Both the position numbers and the translations under genes were made by a program. Source: Mucilaginibacter sp. (lineage in GTDB: Bacteria; Bacteroidota; Bacteroidia; Sphingobacteriales; Sphingobacteriaceae). From it: 13,736 nucleotides of DNA. The stretch is from positions 1-13,736 of the forward strand of contig JAQBNY010000236.1 of assembly GCA_028288315.1 (NCBI GenBank), in the 5' to 3' direction. The number at the start of each line of letters is the position of its first letter. Position 1 is the stretch's first letter. The notes under the pieces were generated by a model that worked only from the letters and a program-made list of their open reading frames with translations, ran no database searches and was not told where the DNA came from. Below are positions 1 through 7,632 of the stretch, in pieces.

Positions 1-66
1 TCTCTTCCCGGCTCTAACCTTCTTTGAGTACACTTCTTCGCGCTCTCTGTTTTCAAAATCTCCCAT
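1..66 (-). CDS. PUR family DNA/RNA-binding protein (DUF3276), N-terminal fragment
   Basis: The reverse strand reads ATG at 66-64 and stays open to the window edge, giving 22 residues that begin MGDFENRERE and end VRAGKR. I recognise this as the N-terminus of the small Bacteroidota PUR-alpha-like family (DUF3276). Members are roughly 100-150 residues and bind single-stranded nucleic acid; their role in the cell is not well established. Only the start is present, so the PUR repeat itself cannot be checked. The A-rich stretch just before the ATG is a typical Bacteroidota leader. The gene lies downstream of the ABC transporter on the same strand, 129 bases away, and probably has its own promoter. 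The family call rests on recalled similarity of a short segment. Confidence 0.72.
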   Translation of the reverse strand, partial: MGDFENREREEVYSKKVRAGKR

Positions 67-95
67 AAAATGTTTATCGTAATAGTTTTGGTTGC

Positions 96-123
96 TAAAT
101 ATAAATATTTTTTTAAATCGCAA
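96..123 (-). promoter_or_regulatory. Possible Bacteroidota promoter for the PUR/DUF3276 gene
   Basis: On the reverse strand TTG (123-121), 17 bases, then TATATTTA (103-96) approximates the TTG-N17-23-TAnnTTTG consensus. The last base of the -7 element is mismatched. It lies about 30 bases before the ATG at 66. The region is AT-rich, so a chance match is possible. Confidence 0.35.
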
Positions 124-195
124 CTACAAAATGCGATAATTATTAAACCATTTATATGAATCTTTTTACGCAATTAAAGCATAAGGGTTGCGTTT

Positions 196-1983
196 TTAGG
201 CTTTTTCTTCTTCTTCAAGTAATTGTTTTTCGTATAGCTCAAAGTAGGCGCTTTTCTGGTCCATTAGTTGGGTGTGGGTGCCCTGCTCAATTATTTCGCC
301 GTTATCTAATACCAATATCTTATCGGCATTTTTTATGGTTGATATACGGTGCGATATAATAATACTGGTTTTACCTTGCATTATTCGGCCCAGGTTGCTC
401 AATATTTCTTCCTCAGTACGGGTATCAACTGCCGATAGGCAATCATCAAAAATGAGCACCTGCGGCTGTTTAGCTATAGCCCTTGCAATACTTACCCGCT
501 GTTTTTGTCCGCCTGATAAGGTTACGCCACGTTCGCCAATAAGGGTTTCGAAGCCGTTTTCCAGTTCTATAATATTATTATAAACCGCTGCATCTTTAGC
601 CGCTTGCTCAACACGTGGCATATCAAGCACATCGGCACTAAAGGCTATGTTGTGCGATATAATGTCTGAGAACAGGAAAACCTCCTGTGGTACAAAACCA
701 ATCTGCGCGCGGTAACTATCAAGGTTAAGGTTGGTGATAGGTTTATCATCTATTAACACCTGCCCGCCTGTAGCATCGTACATGCGCATAATTAAATTGC
801 CTATGGTTGATTTTCCTGAGCCTGTACGGCCAATAATTGCCACCATTTCGCCAGGATTTGCTACAAATGATACCTGCTTTAAAGCATTGATGCCGGTATC
901 AGGATAAACAAATGATACGTTTTTAAACTCTATTTTACCTGCAAGATGCCGCGCCGGTGCATCAGGCGAAATGATTTCGGGCTTTTCATGCAAAAATTCG
1001 TTAATACGCTTTTGCGAAGCCGCGGCGCGTTGTATTAGTGAGGTAACCCATCCTAATGAAATCACCGGGAAGGCAAGCATATTTAAATACACAATAAACT
1101 CGGCAATATTACCCGCGGTAATGTTACCCTTCATTACCTCCACGCCGCCTATATAAATGGTAATTACGTTACTCAAACCTATCAGGAGCAGCATTGCCGG
1201 AAAAAACATGGCCTGCACCTTTGCCAAAGCCATGCTTTGCATTTTATAGTCTTCGCTTTCATCAGCAAATTTGCCGCGTACAAAACCCTCACGCACGTAT
1301 GATTTAATTACCCTGATGCCCGAAAAATTTTCCTGCACAAAGCTCGACAATGTGGAAAGACGTTTCTGGATCTGCTCGCTCCTAAACTCTATAACTGTAT
1401 TCACATAAAATATGATAAACCCCAAAATAGGTAGTGGCAGCACAGAAAATATTGCTAAACGTACATTCACCGTTAGCATGGCATATATAACCAGTATAAA
1501 AAGTATAACTGTATTAATAGTATACATAATACCCGGCCCCAAATACATGCGTACACGGCTTACATCCTCGGTAACGCGGTTCATCAGGTCGCCGGTGTTA
1601 TGGCGGCGGTAAAAAGCAAGGGACAGGCGCTGGTAATGGCTGTATATCTCATTCTTTAGATCGTACTCAATATGTCGCGACATAAGTATAAGTGTTTGCC
1701 GCATAAAGAATAAGAACATCCCCCTCAGCAAGGCTAATATTAACACCAGCATACCAAACAGCATTAAACTGGAGCCAAATATATCATAGATAATATTTTG
1801 CCTGTTAAAACCGGCAAACAGCTGGTAAACGCCTATGTTTTCGGTAACCAAATCAAACGCCACACGAATAACCTGTGCCGGCAGCACGCCAAAAATGTTT
1901 GATATAATAACAAACAGTACACCGGGAACCAGTCGCCAGCGGTATTTATAGAAAAACTTATTTAGGTATGCGAGTTCTTTCAT
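196..1983 (-). CDS. ABC exporter half-transporter (MsbA/MdlB-like permease fused to ATPase)
   Basis: This 595-residue protein is a type I exporter half: about six membrane helices in residues 15-315 followed by a nucleotide-binding domain (about 350-590). It should dimerise in the inner membrane and export a lipid or drug using ATP; the substrate cannot be told. Visible motifs are Walker A GRTGSGKST (385-393), Q-loop VPQE (431-434), signature LSGGQ (489-493), Walker B LIFDD (510-514), D-loop SAVD (517-520) and switch His545. The usual catalytic Glu after Walker B is Asp514, as in one half of heterodimeric exporters such as BmrC/YheI. I chose the ATG at 1983 because a good promoter lies at 2064-2034, inside the longer open frame that runs back to 2157. 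The extra 58 codons there read repeat DNA. No partner half-transporter is adjacent. Confidence 0.93.
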   Translation of the reverse strand: MKELAYLNKFFYKYRWRLVPGVLFVIISNIFGVLPAQVIRVAFDLVTENIGVYQLFAGFNRQNIIYDIFGSSLMLFGMLVLILALLRGMFLFFMRQTLILMSRHIEYDLKNEIYSHYQRLSLAFYRRHNTGDLMNRVTEDVSRVRMYLGPGIMYTINTVILFILVIYAMLTVNVRLAIFSVLPLPILGFIIFYVNTVIEFRSEQIQKRLSTLSSFVQENFSGIRVIKSYVREGFVRGKFADESEDYKMQSMALAKVQAMFFPAMLLLIGLSNVITIYIGGVEVMKGNITAGNIAEFIVYLNMLAFPVISLGWVTSLIQRAAASQKRINEFLHEKPEIISPDAPARHLAGKIEFKNVSFVYPDTGINALKQVSFVANPGEMVAIIGRTGSGKSTIGNLIMRMYDATGGQVLIDDKPITNLNLDSYRAQIGFVPQEVFLFSDIISHNIAFSADVLDMPRVEQAAKDAAVYNNIIELENGFETLIGERGVTLSGGQKQRVSIARAIAKQPQVLIFDDCLSAVDTRTEEEILSNLGRIMQGKTSIIISHRISTIKNADKILVLDNGEIIEQGTHTQLMDQKSAYFELYEKQLLEEEEKA

Positions 1984-1990
1984 GTTTTTA

Positions 1991-2140
1991 GTCCGGAAGC
2001 CGGTACAGCCCGGAAATCCAGAAGATAGAAATCCAAAAGTACGGTAAGTGGATTGGAATTCAAAAGAAGTCGGTAAGTAGGAGGTCAGAAAGTCTGAAAG
2101 ACAAAATTGGCACACTTTCGCACTTTCCCTACTTTCGGAC
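1991..2140 (+). repeat. Degenerate AAGTCGG/GAAAGT-word repeat with inverted arms
   Basis: The divergent spacer is made of diverged copies of a short word: CCGGAA at 1993-1998 and 2010-2015, and AAGTCGGTAAGT, GGTCAGAAAGT and TCTGAAAG between 2067 and 2100. The reverse form follows as ACTTTCG, CACTTTCC and ACTTTCGGA from 2114 to 2139. Positions 2069-2081 match the reverse complement of 2128-2140 at 11 of 13 bases, so 2069-2140 can fold into an imperfect hairpin with an AC/A-rich loop near 2101-2112. The block lies between and partly under the two divergent promoters. Function unknown. Confidence 0.7.
2034..2064 (-). promoter_or_regulatory. Promoter of the ABC exporter gene
   Basis: The reverse strand carries TTTG (2064-2061), a 19-base spacer and TACTTTTG (2041-2034), a full match to the Bacteroidota TTG-N17-23-TAnnTTTG promoter. 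Transcription would begin near 2027, leaving a leader of about 43 bases before the ATG at 1983. This supports that start over the upstream in-frame ATG at 2157. Confidence 0.65.
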
Positions 2141-2148
2141 CAGAATAC

Positions 2149-2178
2149 TTGCCACAATAAAAAAAACAGCTACTTTTG
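2149..2178 (+). promoter_or_regulatory. Promoter of the amino acid dehydrogenase gene
   Basis: TTG (2149-2151), a 19-base spacer and TACTTTTG (2171-2178) fully match the Bacteroidota consensus. The start site would be near 2185, about 30 bases before the ATG at 2216. The -7 box and spacer length are identical to those of the divergent ABC exporter promoter. Confidence 0.7.
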
Positions 2179-2215
2179 TAGTGCCGAGAAATCAAAACAC
2201 TTTGCCGTTATTACA

Positions 2216-3301
2216 ATGCCTGCTCAACAACAAACCGATAGTATTTTTAGTCAGCTTGAAACATACGGACATAAAAAGGTTGTGTTTTGCAGCGATCCTG
2301 ATACCGGCTTAAAAGCAATCATTGCAATTCATGATACTACATTGGGCCCGGCTTTGGGTGGTACACGCATGTGGGCATACAGAACCGAAAGAGAAGCTTT
2401 AGAAGATGTGTTGCGTCTTTCAAAAAGCATGACCTATAAATCGGCCATTACAGGGCTTAACCTGGGTGGGGGTAAGGCTGTTATTATTGGCGATTCGCGC
2501 AAGGATAAAACCGAAGCGTTACTGCGTAAATTTGGCAGGTTCATAAAAAATTTGAACGGAGAATTTATTACTGCCGAAGATGTAGGTACCAACCCACGTG
2601 ATATGGAATACATACGAATGGAAACCCAGCACGTAACCGGTGTGCCCGAAACTATGGGTGGCAGTGGCGACCCTGGCCCGGTAGCGGCTATGGGTGTTTT
2701 TATGGGTATGAAAGCGGCGGTAAAAGAACTTTATGGTAATGATAGTATAACCGGCCGCTCGGTTATTGTACAGGGGATAGGCCATGTGGGCGAACAATTG
2801 GTGAAGTTGCTGCGCGATGAAAATGCCAAGGTTTACGTAAGCGATATTGATGATGACCGTACACGTCAGGTATCAAAAAAATATGGTGCCGAAGCCATAT
2901 CAAATAATACTATATTTGATATTAACGCTGATATATATGCGCCTTGTGCACTTGGTGCAACTATAAATACAGAAACTATTAACAAACTACAATGCGCTAT
3001 CATAGCCGGATCAGCTAACAATCAGTTGCAAGATGAAGATATACACGGGTCAATGCTGCTGGATAAAGGCATACTGTTTGCTCCTGATTATGTGATTAAC
3101 GCGGGTGGCATCATAAACTGCTATTCAGAACTGATGGGCTACAGCAAAAAGCGCACAATGCAGCTTACCGAAAATATTTATGAGGCAACACGGAACGTTT
3201 TAAAACTTTCTAAAGCCGAGAACATTTCTACTATTGATGCGGCAAATAGAATTGCCGAGAAGCGGATAGCGGATATTAAAAAAGTAAAATCAACCTATTA
3301 A
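2216..3301 (+). CDS. Glu/Leu/Phe/Val dehydrogenase, leucine dehydrogenase type
   Basis: This 361-residue NAD-dependent enzyme oxidatively deaminates a branched-chain or similar amino acid to the 2-oxo acid and ammonia (leucine dehydrogenase, EC 1.4.1.9, is the best guess). The N-terminal catalytic domain has LGPALGGTRMW (43-53), Lys75 in MTYK, the glycine-rich LGGGKA with Lys87 (83-88) and AEDVGT with Asp122, matching the substrate-binding and catalytic residues of LeuDH. The Rossmann domain has GIGHVG (187-192) and an Asp (210) at the end of the second strand, consistent with NAD preference. The length fits LeuDH (about 360) rather than hexameric glutamate dehydrogenase (about 420-450). It has its own promoter and precedes nusB by 48 bases. 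In Bacteroidota such enzymes help make branched-chain keto acids for iso-fatty acids; that role here is inference. Confidence 0.9.
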   Translation: MPAQQQTDSIFSQLETYGHKKVVFCSDPDTGLKAIIAIHDTTLGPALGGTRMWAYRTEREALEDVLRLSKSMTYKSAITGLNLGGGKAVIIGDSRKDKTEALLRKFGRFIKNLNGEFITAEDVGTNPRDMEYIRMETQHVTGVPETMGGSGDPGPVAAMGVFMGMKAAVKELYGNDSITGRSVIVQGIGHVGEQLVKLLRDENAKVYVSDIDDDRTRQVSKKYGAEAISNNTIFDINADIYAPCALGATINTETINKLQCAIIAGSANNQLQDEDIHGSMLLDKGILFAPDYVINAGGIINCYSELMGYSKKRTMQLTENIYEATRNVLKLSKAENISTIDAANRIAEKRIADIKKVKSTY

Positions 3302-3349
3302 TAATTATCATATCGGGTCCGGTTCACGGACTATAATCGTTCTTATAAA

Positions 3350-4300
3350 ATGTTAAACAGAAGACACCTTAGGGTAAAAGTGTTACAGTCGCTATACGCC
3401 TTTCACCAGTCAAACACAAAAGAAATAAAAACACATGAAAAATTCCTGCTCCAAAGTATCGATCAGGTTTTTGAAATGTACATATGGATGCTCTCGCTTA
3501 TTAACGAGGTAGTTGAATATACTGCGCGAGACGCGGAAGAAAGGGCCAATAAACACTTACCCACAGCAGAAGACTTGAATGCTGATGTTAAGTTGTTAAG
3601 CAATAAGTTTATCTTATCCCTGGTTAAAAATAAGGAGTTTATAGCCGCTGTAAAAAAGTATAAGGTAGAATGGTCTTTTGATCCGGAACTGGCAAAATCA
3701 TTATTTGATACATTAAAAGCCGCGCCTGATTATGCTGAGTACCTGGCAAAAACTGATGATAGCATTCAGTCTGATAAAGATATTATCAAATTCATTTTCA
3801 AGAAAGTTATCCTTAAATCATCATTAGCGGAGCAGGTTTTTGAAGATAAATTTATTTTTTGGCCGGTAGATCGTGAAGTATTACAGGCATTGATAGCTAA
3901 AACGTTTAAGAATTTCTCTTTTGATGATGAGCCGGAGAAAAATAATCTGGCTGAAATAAGCGGAAATTGGGCAGAAGACCGTGAGTTTGTTATTAACCTG
4001 TTTGAGCAAACTATTCGTCATGATGCTGAATACCAGGCATTAATAGCAGAAAAAACCCAAAACTGGGAGCCTGATCGTATAGCTATGATGGATACTTTAT
4101 TAATGAAGATGGCTATTGTAGAATTTATTAATTTTACATCGATACCCGTAAAAGTTACCATTAACGAGTATCTGGAGATATCCAAAGAGTTTAGTACGCC
4201 TAAAAGTAATTCATTTATTAACGGTATATTAGACAAGATTTTATTTGAACTTAAAGCCCAGAATAAAATAAGAAAAATAGGCAGAGGATTAATAGAATAA
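3350..4300 (+). CDS. nusB: Transcription antitermination factor NusB (long Bacteroidota form)
   Basis: NusB with NusE/S10 binds boxA RNA and supports rRNA antitermination. This protein has 316 residues, against about 140 in E. coli. The first NusB helix is at the extreme N-terminus (RRHLRVKVLQSLYAFHQ, residues 4-20). The remainder of the fold appears only at about 210-300, ending in the family hallmark around INEYLEISKEF (271-281) and FINGILDKI (289-297). The roughly 190 residues between, rich in Lys, Asp and Phe, look like an insertion inside the fold rather than a simple fusion. I believe this long form is usual in the phylum. The gene starts a compact cluster; the next ATG follows the stop by only five bases. 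The ATG at 3350 is preceded by an A-rich leader. Confidence 0.93.
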   Translation: MLNRRHLRVKVLQSLYAFHQSNTKEIKTHEKFLLQSIDQVFEMYIWMLSLINEVVEYTARDAEERANKHLPTAEDLNADVKLLSNKFILSLVKNKEFIAAVKKYKVEWSFDPELAKSLFDTLKAAPDYAEYLAKTDDSIQSDKDIIKFIFKKVILKSSLAEQVFEDKFIFWPVDREVLQALIAKTFKNFSFDDEPEKNNLAEISGNWAEDREFVINLFEQTIRHDAEYQALIAEKTQNWEPDRIAMMDTLLMKMAIVEFINFTSIPVKVTINEYLEISKEFSTPKSNSFINGILDKILFELKAQNKIRKIGRGLIE

Positions 4301-4305
4301 AACAA

Positions 4306-4731
4306 ATGAAAAAGCTGTTTTTATGCATAATTGTTGCCGGTATGCTCATGACTGCCTGCAACTCAAATTCAGGAACTAATGCCACTACTGCTGATGCCGG
4401 CAGTACCAGTGCAACCAATGCACCTGTGGTTAAATTTGAAAAAGAAACACATGATTTTGGTAAGATAAAGGCGGGTGATAAAGTAACTTATGCCTTTAAA
4501 TTTACTAATACCGGCAAATCGCCATTAATTATTAAAGACGCGGTTGCAACTTGCGGCTGTACTAAACCTGAGTGGCCTAACACACCTATTAAACCGGGCG
4601 AAGAAGGAGAAATTAAAGTAACCTTTAACAGTACCGGCAAAATGGGCCTGCAGGATAAACAAATTACCATTACCGCCAATACCAACCCTGCGCAAAGTAT
4701 GGTTCATTTAATTGGTGAGGTAACTATTTAA
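4306..4731 (+). CDS. DUF1573 domain lipoprotein
   Basis: This is a 141-residue exported lipoprotein. The signal peptide is MKKLFLCIIVAG... with a lipobox-like LMTAC ending at Cys18, then a Ser/Thr/Ala/Asn-rich linker (19-40). The DUF1573 domain, an Ig-like beta sandwich, fills 42-141. It opens with FEKETHDFGKI and contains the TNTGKSPL strand-turn and the CGC pair (Cys83, Cys85) typical of the family, then a VTFNSTGKMG segment. The molecular function of DUF1573 is unknown; the fold resembles ASH/MSP-type domains that bind partners. It lies between nusB and yajC with gaps of 5 and 15 bases, so it is probably co-transcribed. Confidence 0.9.
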   Translation: MKKLFLCIIVAGMLMTACNSNSGTNATTADAGSTSATNAPVVKFEKETHDFGKIKAGDKVTYAFKFTNTGKSPLIIKDAVATCGCTKPEWPNTPIKPGEEGEIKVTFNSTGKMGLQDKQITITANTNPAQSMVHLIGEVTI

Positions 4732-4746
4732 TTATATATACGAAAA

Positions 4747-5070
4747 ATGATGACAGCAACTATTTTATTACAAGCCGGTGGAGGCTTAGGTTACCAGCAA
4801 GTAATTATGTTCGGGTTAATTGCAGTGGTGTTTTATTTTTTCATGATCCGCCCGCAAATGAAAAAGCAAAAGGATCAGAAGAAATATGTGGACGAACTTA
4901 AAAAAGGCGATAAAGTAGTTACAACCGCGGGTATCCATGGCAAAATATATGAAATTGCCGAAACTACGTTTCTTATTGAAACTGAAGGCGGTGGCCGTAT
5001 CCGTTTTGATAAATCTGCAGTATCATTAGAAGCTTCAAAGGCATTGAATACTCCGATTGTAAGTAAGTAA
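4747..5070 (+). CDS. yajC: Preprotein translocase subunit YajC
   Basis: YajC (107 residues) is the small accessory membrane protein of the SecDF-YajC complex. One membrane helix spans about 17-34 (VIMFGLIAVVFYFFMI) and is followed at once by the family hallmark RPQMKKQKDQKK. The cytoplasmic domain then holds LKKGDKVVTTAGIHGKI and the conserved end of the domain. The start has two consecutive ATG codons (4747 and 4750), and either may be used. It lies 15 bases after the DUF1573 gene. secDF is not in the window. Confidence 0.94.
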   Translation: MMTATILLQAGGGLGYQQVIMFGLIAVVFYFFMIRPQMKKQKDQKKYVDELKKGDKVVTTAGIHGKIYEIAETTFLIETEGGGRIRFDKSAVSLEASKALNTPIVSK

Positions 5071-5072
5071 GG

Positions 5073-5140
5073 CTTAAAGGCAAAAGGCTAAAGGCGAAAG
5101 GTTTCCTTTCGCTTTTTCTTTTATAACCTTTTACCTTTTA
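5073..5140 (+). repeat. AAAGGC-word hairpin between yajC and the YbbR gene
   Basis: The spacer repeats AAAGGC/AAAGGT at 5076, 5084, 5090 and 5097, then reverses to CCTTTCGC, CTTTT and CCTTTTACCTTTT. The core is a perfect 8-bp stem, GCGAAAGG (5094-5101) with CCTTTCGC (5105-5112), a TTT loop and a following TTTTT (5113-5117). It could act as an intra-operon attenuator or weak terminator, or stabilise the yajC end of the message. Confidence 0.6.
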
Positions 5141-5150
5141 CATAAATAAA

Positions 5151-6095
5151 ATGGCAATAATTAAACTATCTGCAATTGAACGCCGGCGCTTATCAGCGTT
5201 TATAACCTGCCTGGTGGTAGCTATTTTTGCATGGTTGTTTACTACTTTGTCTAACCCTTACACATATACTGTAAAGCAGGCTATCAATTTTAAAAATGCA
5301 CCCTTAAAGCGGGCGTTTCATTCGTTACAGTCTGATACTATTGAGGCTATTGTGCAGGGAACAGGTTGGCAGATGCTCTTCTCAAAAATGAATGAGCAAA
5401 AACCGGTTAGCATTGATCTGCGTACACTGGATACCAAAAACTTTATTGTGCTTAATGCCCAGTTAAAGCAAATTAATCTGAAAAAAGAACCGAATCATCA
5501 GATTATTGGCTTTAATCCGGATACCTTGTTTTTTGATTTCTCAAATCGTACAGTTAAGAAAGTGCCGGTGCAACTGGTAAGTACTATTAAGTACCAGCGC
5601 CAGTTTGCACAATCAGATAATGTGAACATTAGACCTGCTTATGTAACCATAAGCGGTCCTGCAGAGGTTTTGGCTAAGATAAAGTCATGGAAAACAGATT
5701 CTGTTAAACTGAATGATGTTAATGAGAGCTTTAACTCGCACGTAAATCTGCAGGCAGTTAAAGAGGGCAACCTGGAGATAGTCCCAAAACGTGTGATAGT
5801 TAACATTCCCATTGATGAATTTACCGAAAAAACAATTGAGGTACCAGTTAAGCTTGTTAACAATCATAACTACTATGATGTAAAAATATTCCCGCAAAAA
5901 GTTAAGGTTACTTTCACTACATCATTAACCGACTATCCGGATGCTAATGAAGACGATTTTGAAGCCGTTGCAGATCTGGATAAGTGGCGTTTAAGCGGTT
6001 ACAGCACTTTGCCTGTGCAGCTTCTCCGCATACCATCGTACAGCAAAATTGTGAAGATAGAGCCTGAAAATATAGATTTTATTGTTAAAAAGTAA
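5151..6095 (+). CDS. YbbR-like (CdaR-family) domain protein
   Basis: This is a 314-residue protein with one N-terminal membrane helix (about 14-33, LSAFITCLVVAIFAWLF) and an extracytoplasmic region made of YbbR-like beta modules. One clear repeat runs through TVKKVPVQLVSTIKYQR and the VTISGPAEVLAKI segment, and another through KTIEVPVKLVNNHNY. In Firmicutes the YbbR protein CdaR regulates the diadenylate cyclase CdaA. No cyclase is next to it here, so that role cannot be assumed. The neighbourhood yajC-ybbR-coaE is, to my knowledge, a usual Bacteroidota arrangement. The stop codon TAA shares its last A with the coaE ATG (TAATG at 6093-6097), indicating translational coupling. Confidence 0.87.
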   Translation: MAIIKLSAIERRRLSAFITCLVVAIFAWLFTTLSNPYTYTVKQAINFKNAPLKRAFHSLQSDTIEAIVQGTGWQMLFSKMNEQKPVSIDLRTLDTKNFIVLNAQLKQINLKKEPNHQIIGFNPDTLFFDFSNRTVKKVPVQLVSTIKYQRQFAQSDNVNIRPAYVTISGPAEVLAKIKSWKTDSVKLNDVNESFNSHVNLQAVKEGNLEIVPKRVIVNIPIDEFTEKTIEVPVKLVNNHNYYDVKIFPQKVKVTFTTSLTDYPDANEDDFEAVADLDKWRLSGYSTLPVQLLRIPSYSKIVKIEPENIDFIVKK

Positions 6096-6697
6096 TGTTT
6101 AAAGTAGGCATCACCGGCAACATTGGTAGTGGTAAAACAACTGTTTGTAAAATTTTTGAGGTATTGGGCATTCCCGTTTTTTATGCCGATGATGAGGCTA
6201 AAAAAGTAATGGTGACCGATGACTTGCTGATAGCCGGTATTAAACAAACGTTTGGCAATGAATCTTACTTTGCCGATGGTGCTTTAAACCGTAAGCATAT
6301 CGCAGGTATTGTATTTAACAATAATAATGAATTAATTAAGCTGAACGCTTTAGTGCATCCTGCCGTTTTTCGTTCGTTTGATAAATGGGTTTTGCAATTT
6401 GATAGTAAAGTACCGTATGTAATGAAAGAGGCCGCTTTATTGTTTGAAAGTGATTCTTATAAAATGTGTGACAGAACAATAATGGTTTCCGCTCCGCTTG
6501 ATCTGCGTATAAAGCGCGTTACCCAGCGCGATGGTATATCTGTAGAAGAAGTGCAAAGCCGCAATGCCCGCCAGTTTGCCGAAGAAAAAAAATGTGCGAT
6601 GGCTAATAATTTGATTATAAATGATGATACAGAACTGGTGATGCCACAGGTTTTAAAGCTCCACAAACTGTATCTGTCTCTTGCTTCCAATAAATGA
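6095..6697 (+). CDS. coaE: Dephospho-CoA kinase
   Basis: CoaE phosphorylates the 3'-OH of dephospho-CoA with ATP, the last step of CoA synthesis. The 200-residue length is normal. Motifs are the P-loop GNIGSGKTT (8-16), the YADDEAKK substrate-binding segment with Asp32/33, VHPAV with His88 (87-91), KEAALLFE (111-118), LRIKRVTQRDG in the lid (137-147) and RNARQ (156-160). The start overlaps the YbbR stop by one base. The stop overlaps the start of the next gene in ATGA (6694-6697). This tight packing implies one transcript from at least yajC onward. Confidence 0.95.
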   Translation: MFKVGITGNIGSGKTTVCKIFEVLGIPVFYADDEAKKVMVTDDLLIAGIKQTFGNESYFADGALNRKHIAGIVFNNNNELIKLNALVHPAVFRSFDKWVLQFDSKVPYVMKEAALLFESDSYKMCDRTIMVSAPLDLRIKRVTQRDGISVEEVQSRNARQFAEEKKCAMANNLIINDDTELVMPQVLKLHKLYLSLASNK

Positions 6698-7632
6698 TAA
6701 TTGACGATTTTGTTGTTTTTGATGCCAACGGTTTGTACTGTAAATACGGCGACTTTTACCTCGACCCTAAACAGCCCATAAACAAAGCAGTAATTACCCA
6801 CGCTCATGCAGACCATGCTGTAAGCGGCAACCACCATATTTATACCACTGCTGCCACCCTGGCCTTTATGCAATTGCGCTATGGTAAAAGTGCAGGGAAG
6901 GTAATTTACACAGCAGATTATAACACGGCGTTTAATATTGGCGATGTACAGCTAACCTTTATTCCGGCGGGCCATATACCGGGCTCTGCACAAATATTAA
7001 TGGAATACCAGGGTACCCGCTACCTATACACCGGCGATTATAAACTACAGCCCGATACCACCTGCGAACCATACCAATACGCAAAAGCTGATGTGCTGAT
7101 AACAGAAAGTACTTTTGCCGACCCAGATGTTATGCATCCCGACCCTGTAGAGGAGATCAAAAAGCTGAATGATATTAAAATAAATATTCTGTTGGGCGCC
7201 TATAGCCTGGGTAAGAGTCAGCGGTTGATAAGGATGATTAATGATTATGCCCCACAGAAAAAGATTCTGGTACATCACCGAATTATGCCTATAAATGCCA
7301 TTTACCAAAAAATGGGATTTGAGTTGGGCAACCACCAGATATATGGGCGCAAGCTTATGAAAACACAAGAAGAATGGATATATATTGTTCCGCCGTTTAC
7401 ATTTGATAGCTATTTTAGGGCTACGGGAGTGAAGAGATTGTTTGCTTCCGGATGGAAAAACCTGCAGGTGAATGCACAAGACACTCTTTTTATATCAGAC
7501 CACGCCGACTGGAATGACATCATAAAAACCATTGAACAAACCCAACCTAAGCAGATTTGGACTTTACATGGAAACGGAACGCACCTGAAAAATCATTTTA
7601 ATAATAATATTTTTGTGAAGTTACTGAGCTGA
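6694..7632 (+). CDS. MBL-fold exonuclease-like protein (beta-CASP-related)
   Basis: This 312-residue protein has a metallo-beta-lactamase fold. The metal-binding motif HAHADH (36-41) is intact, followed by His94 in AGHIPGS and Asp115 in YTGDYK. A C-terminal SDHADW (His270) and LHG (His292) complete the two-metal site pattern of beta-CASP nucleases (RNase J/CPSF/ligase-associated exonuclease lineage). Similar proteins are annotated as DNA exonucleases associated with an ATP-dependent ligase, but no ligase is nearby, so DNA versus RNA as substrate is open. It has no signal peptide and should be cytoplasmic. It overlaps coaE by four bases, and its TGA overlaps the ATG of the DUF5522 gene by one base. 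Confidence 0.83.
   Translation: MIIDDFVVFDANGLYCKYGDFYLDPKQPINKAVITHAHADHAVSGNHHIYTTAATLAFMQLRYGKSAGKVIYTADYNTAFNIGDVQLTFIPAGHIPGSAQILMEYQGTRYLYTGDYKLQPDTTCEPYQYAKADVLITESTFADPDVMHPDPVEEIKKLNDIKINILLGAYSLGKSQRLIRMINDYAPQKKILVHHRIMPINAIYQKMGFELGNHQIYGRKLMKTQEEWIYIVPPFTFDSYFRATGVKRLFASGWKNLQVNAQDTLFISDHADWNDIIKTIEQTQPKQIWTLHGNGTHLKNHFNNNIFVKLLS

Noticed and set aside
168..193. ACGCAA...TTGCGT inverted repeat after the ABC exporter gene
   Set aside because: The stem is only 6 bp, and the T-run follows it on the forward strand, not in the direction of the exporter transcript.
1991..2140. CRISPR-like array
   Set aside because: The units are 6-12 bases, drifted and without regular spacers; there are no cas genes.
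1984..2157. 58-codon N-terminal extension of the ABC exporter
   Set aside because: It reads degenerate repeat DNA, contains the gene's own promoter (2064-2034) and does not resemble an exporter N-terminus.
3317..3331. GTCCG-GTTCA-CGGAC hairpin before nusB
   Set aside because: The stem is five base pairs with no T-run; too weak to call a terminator or attenuator.
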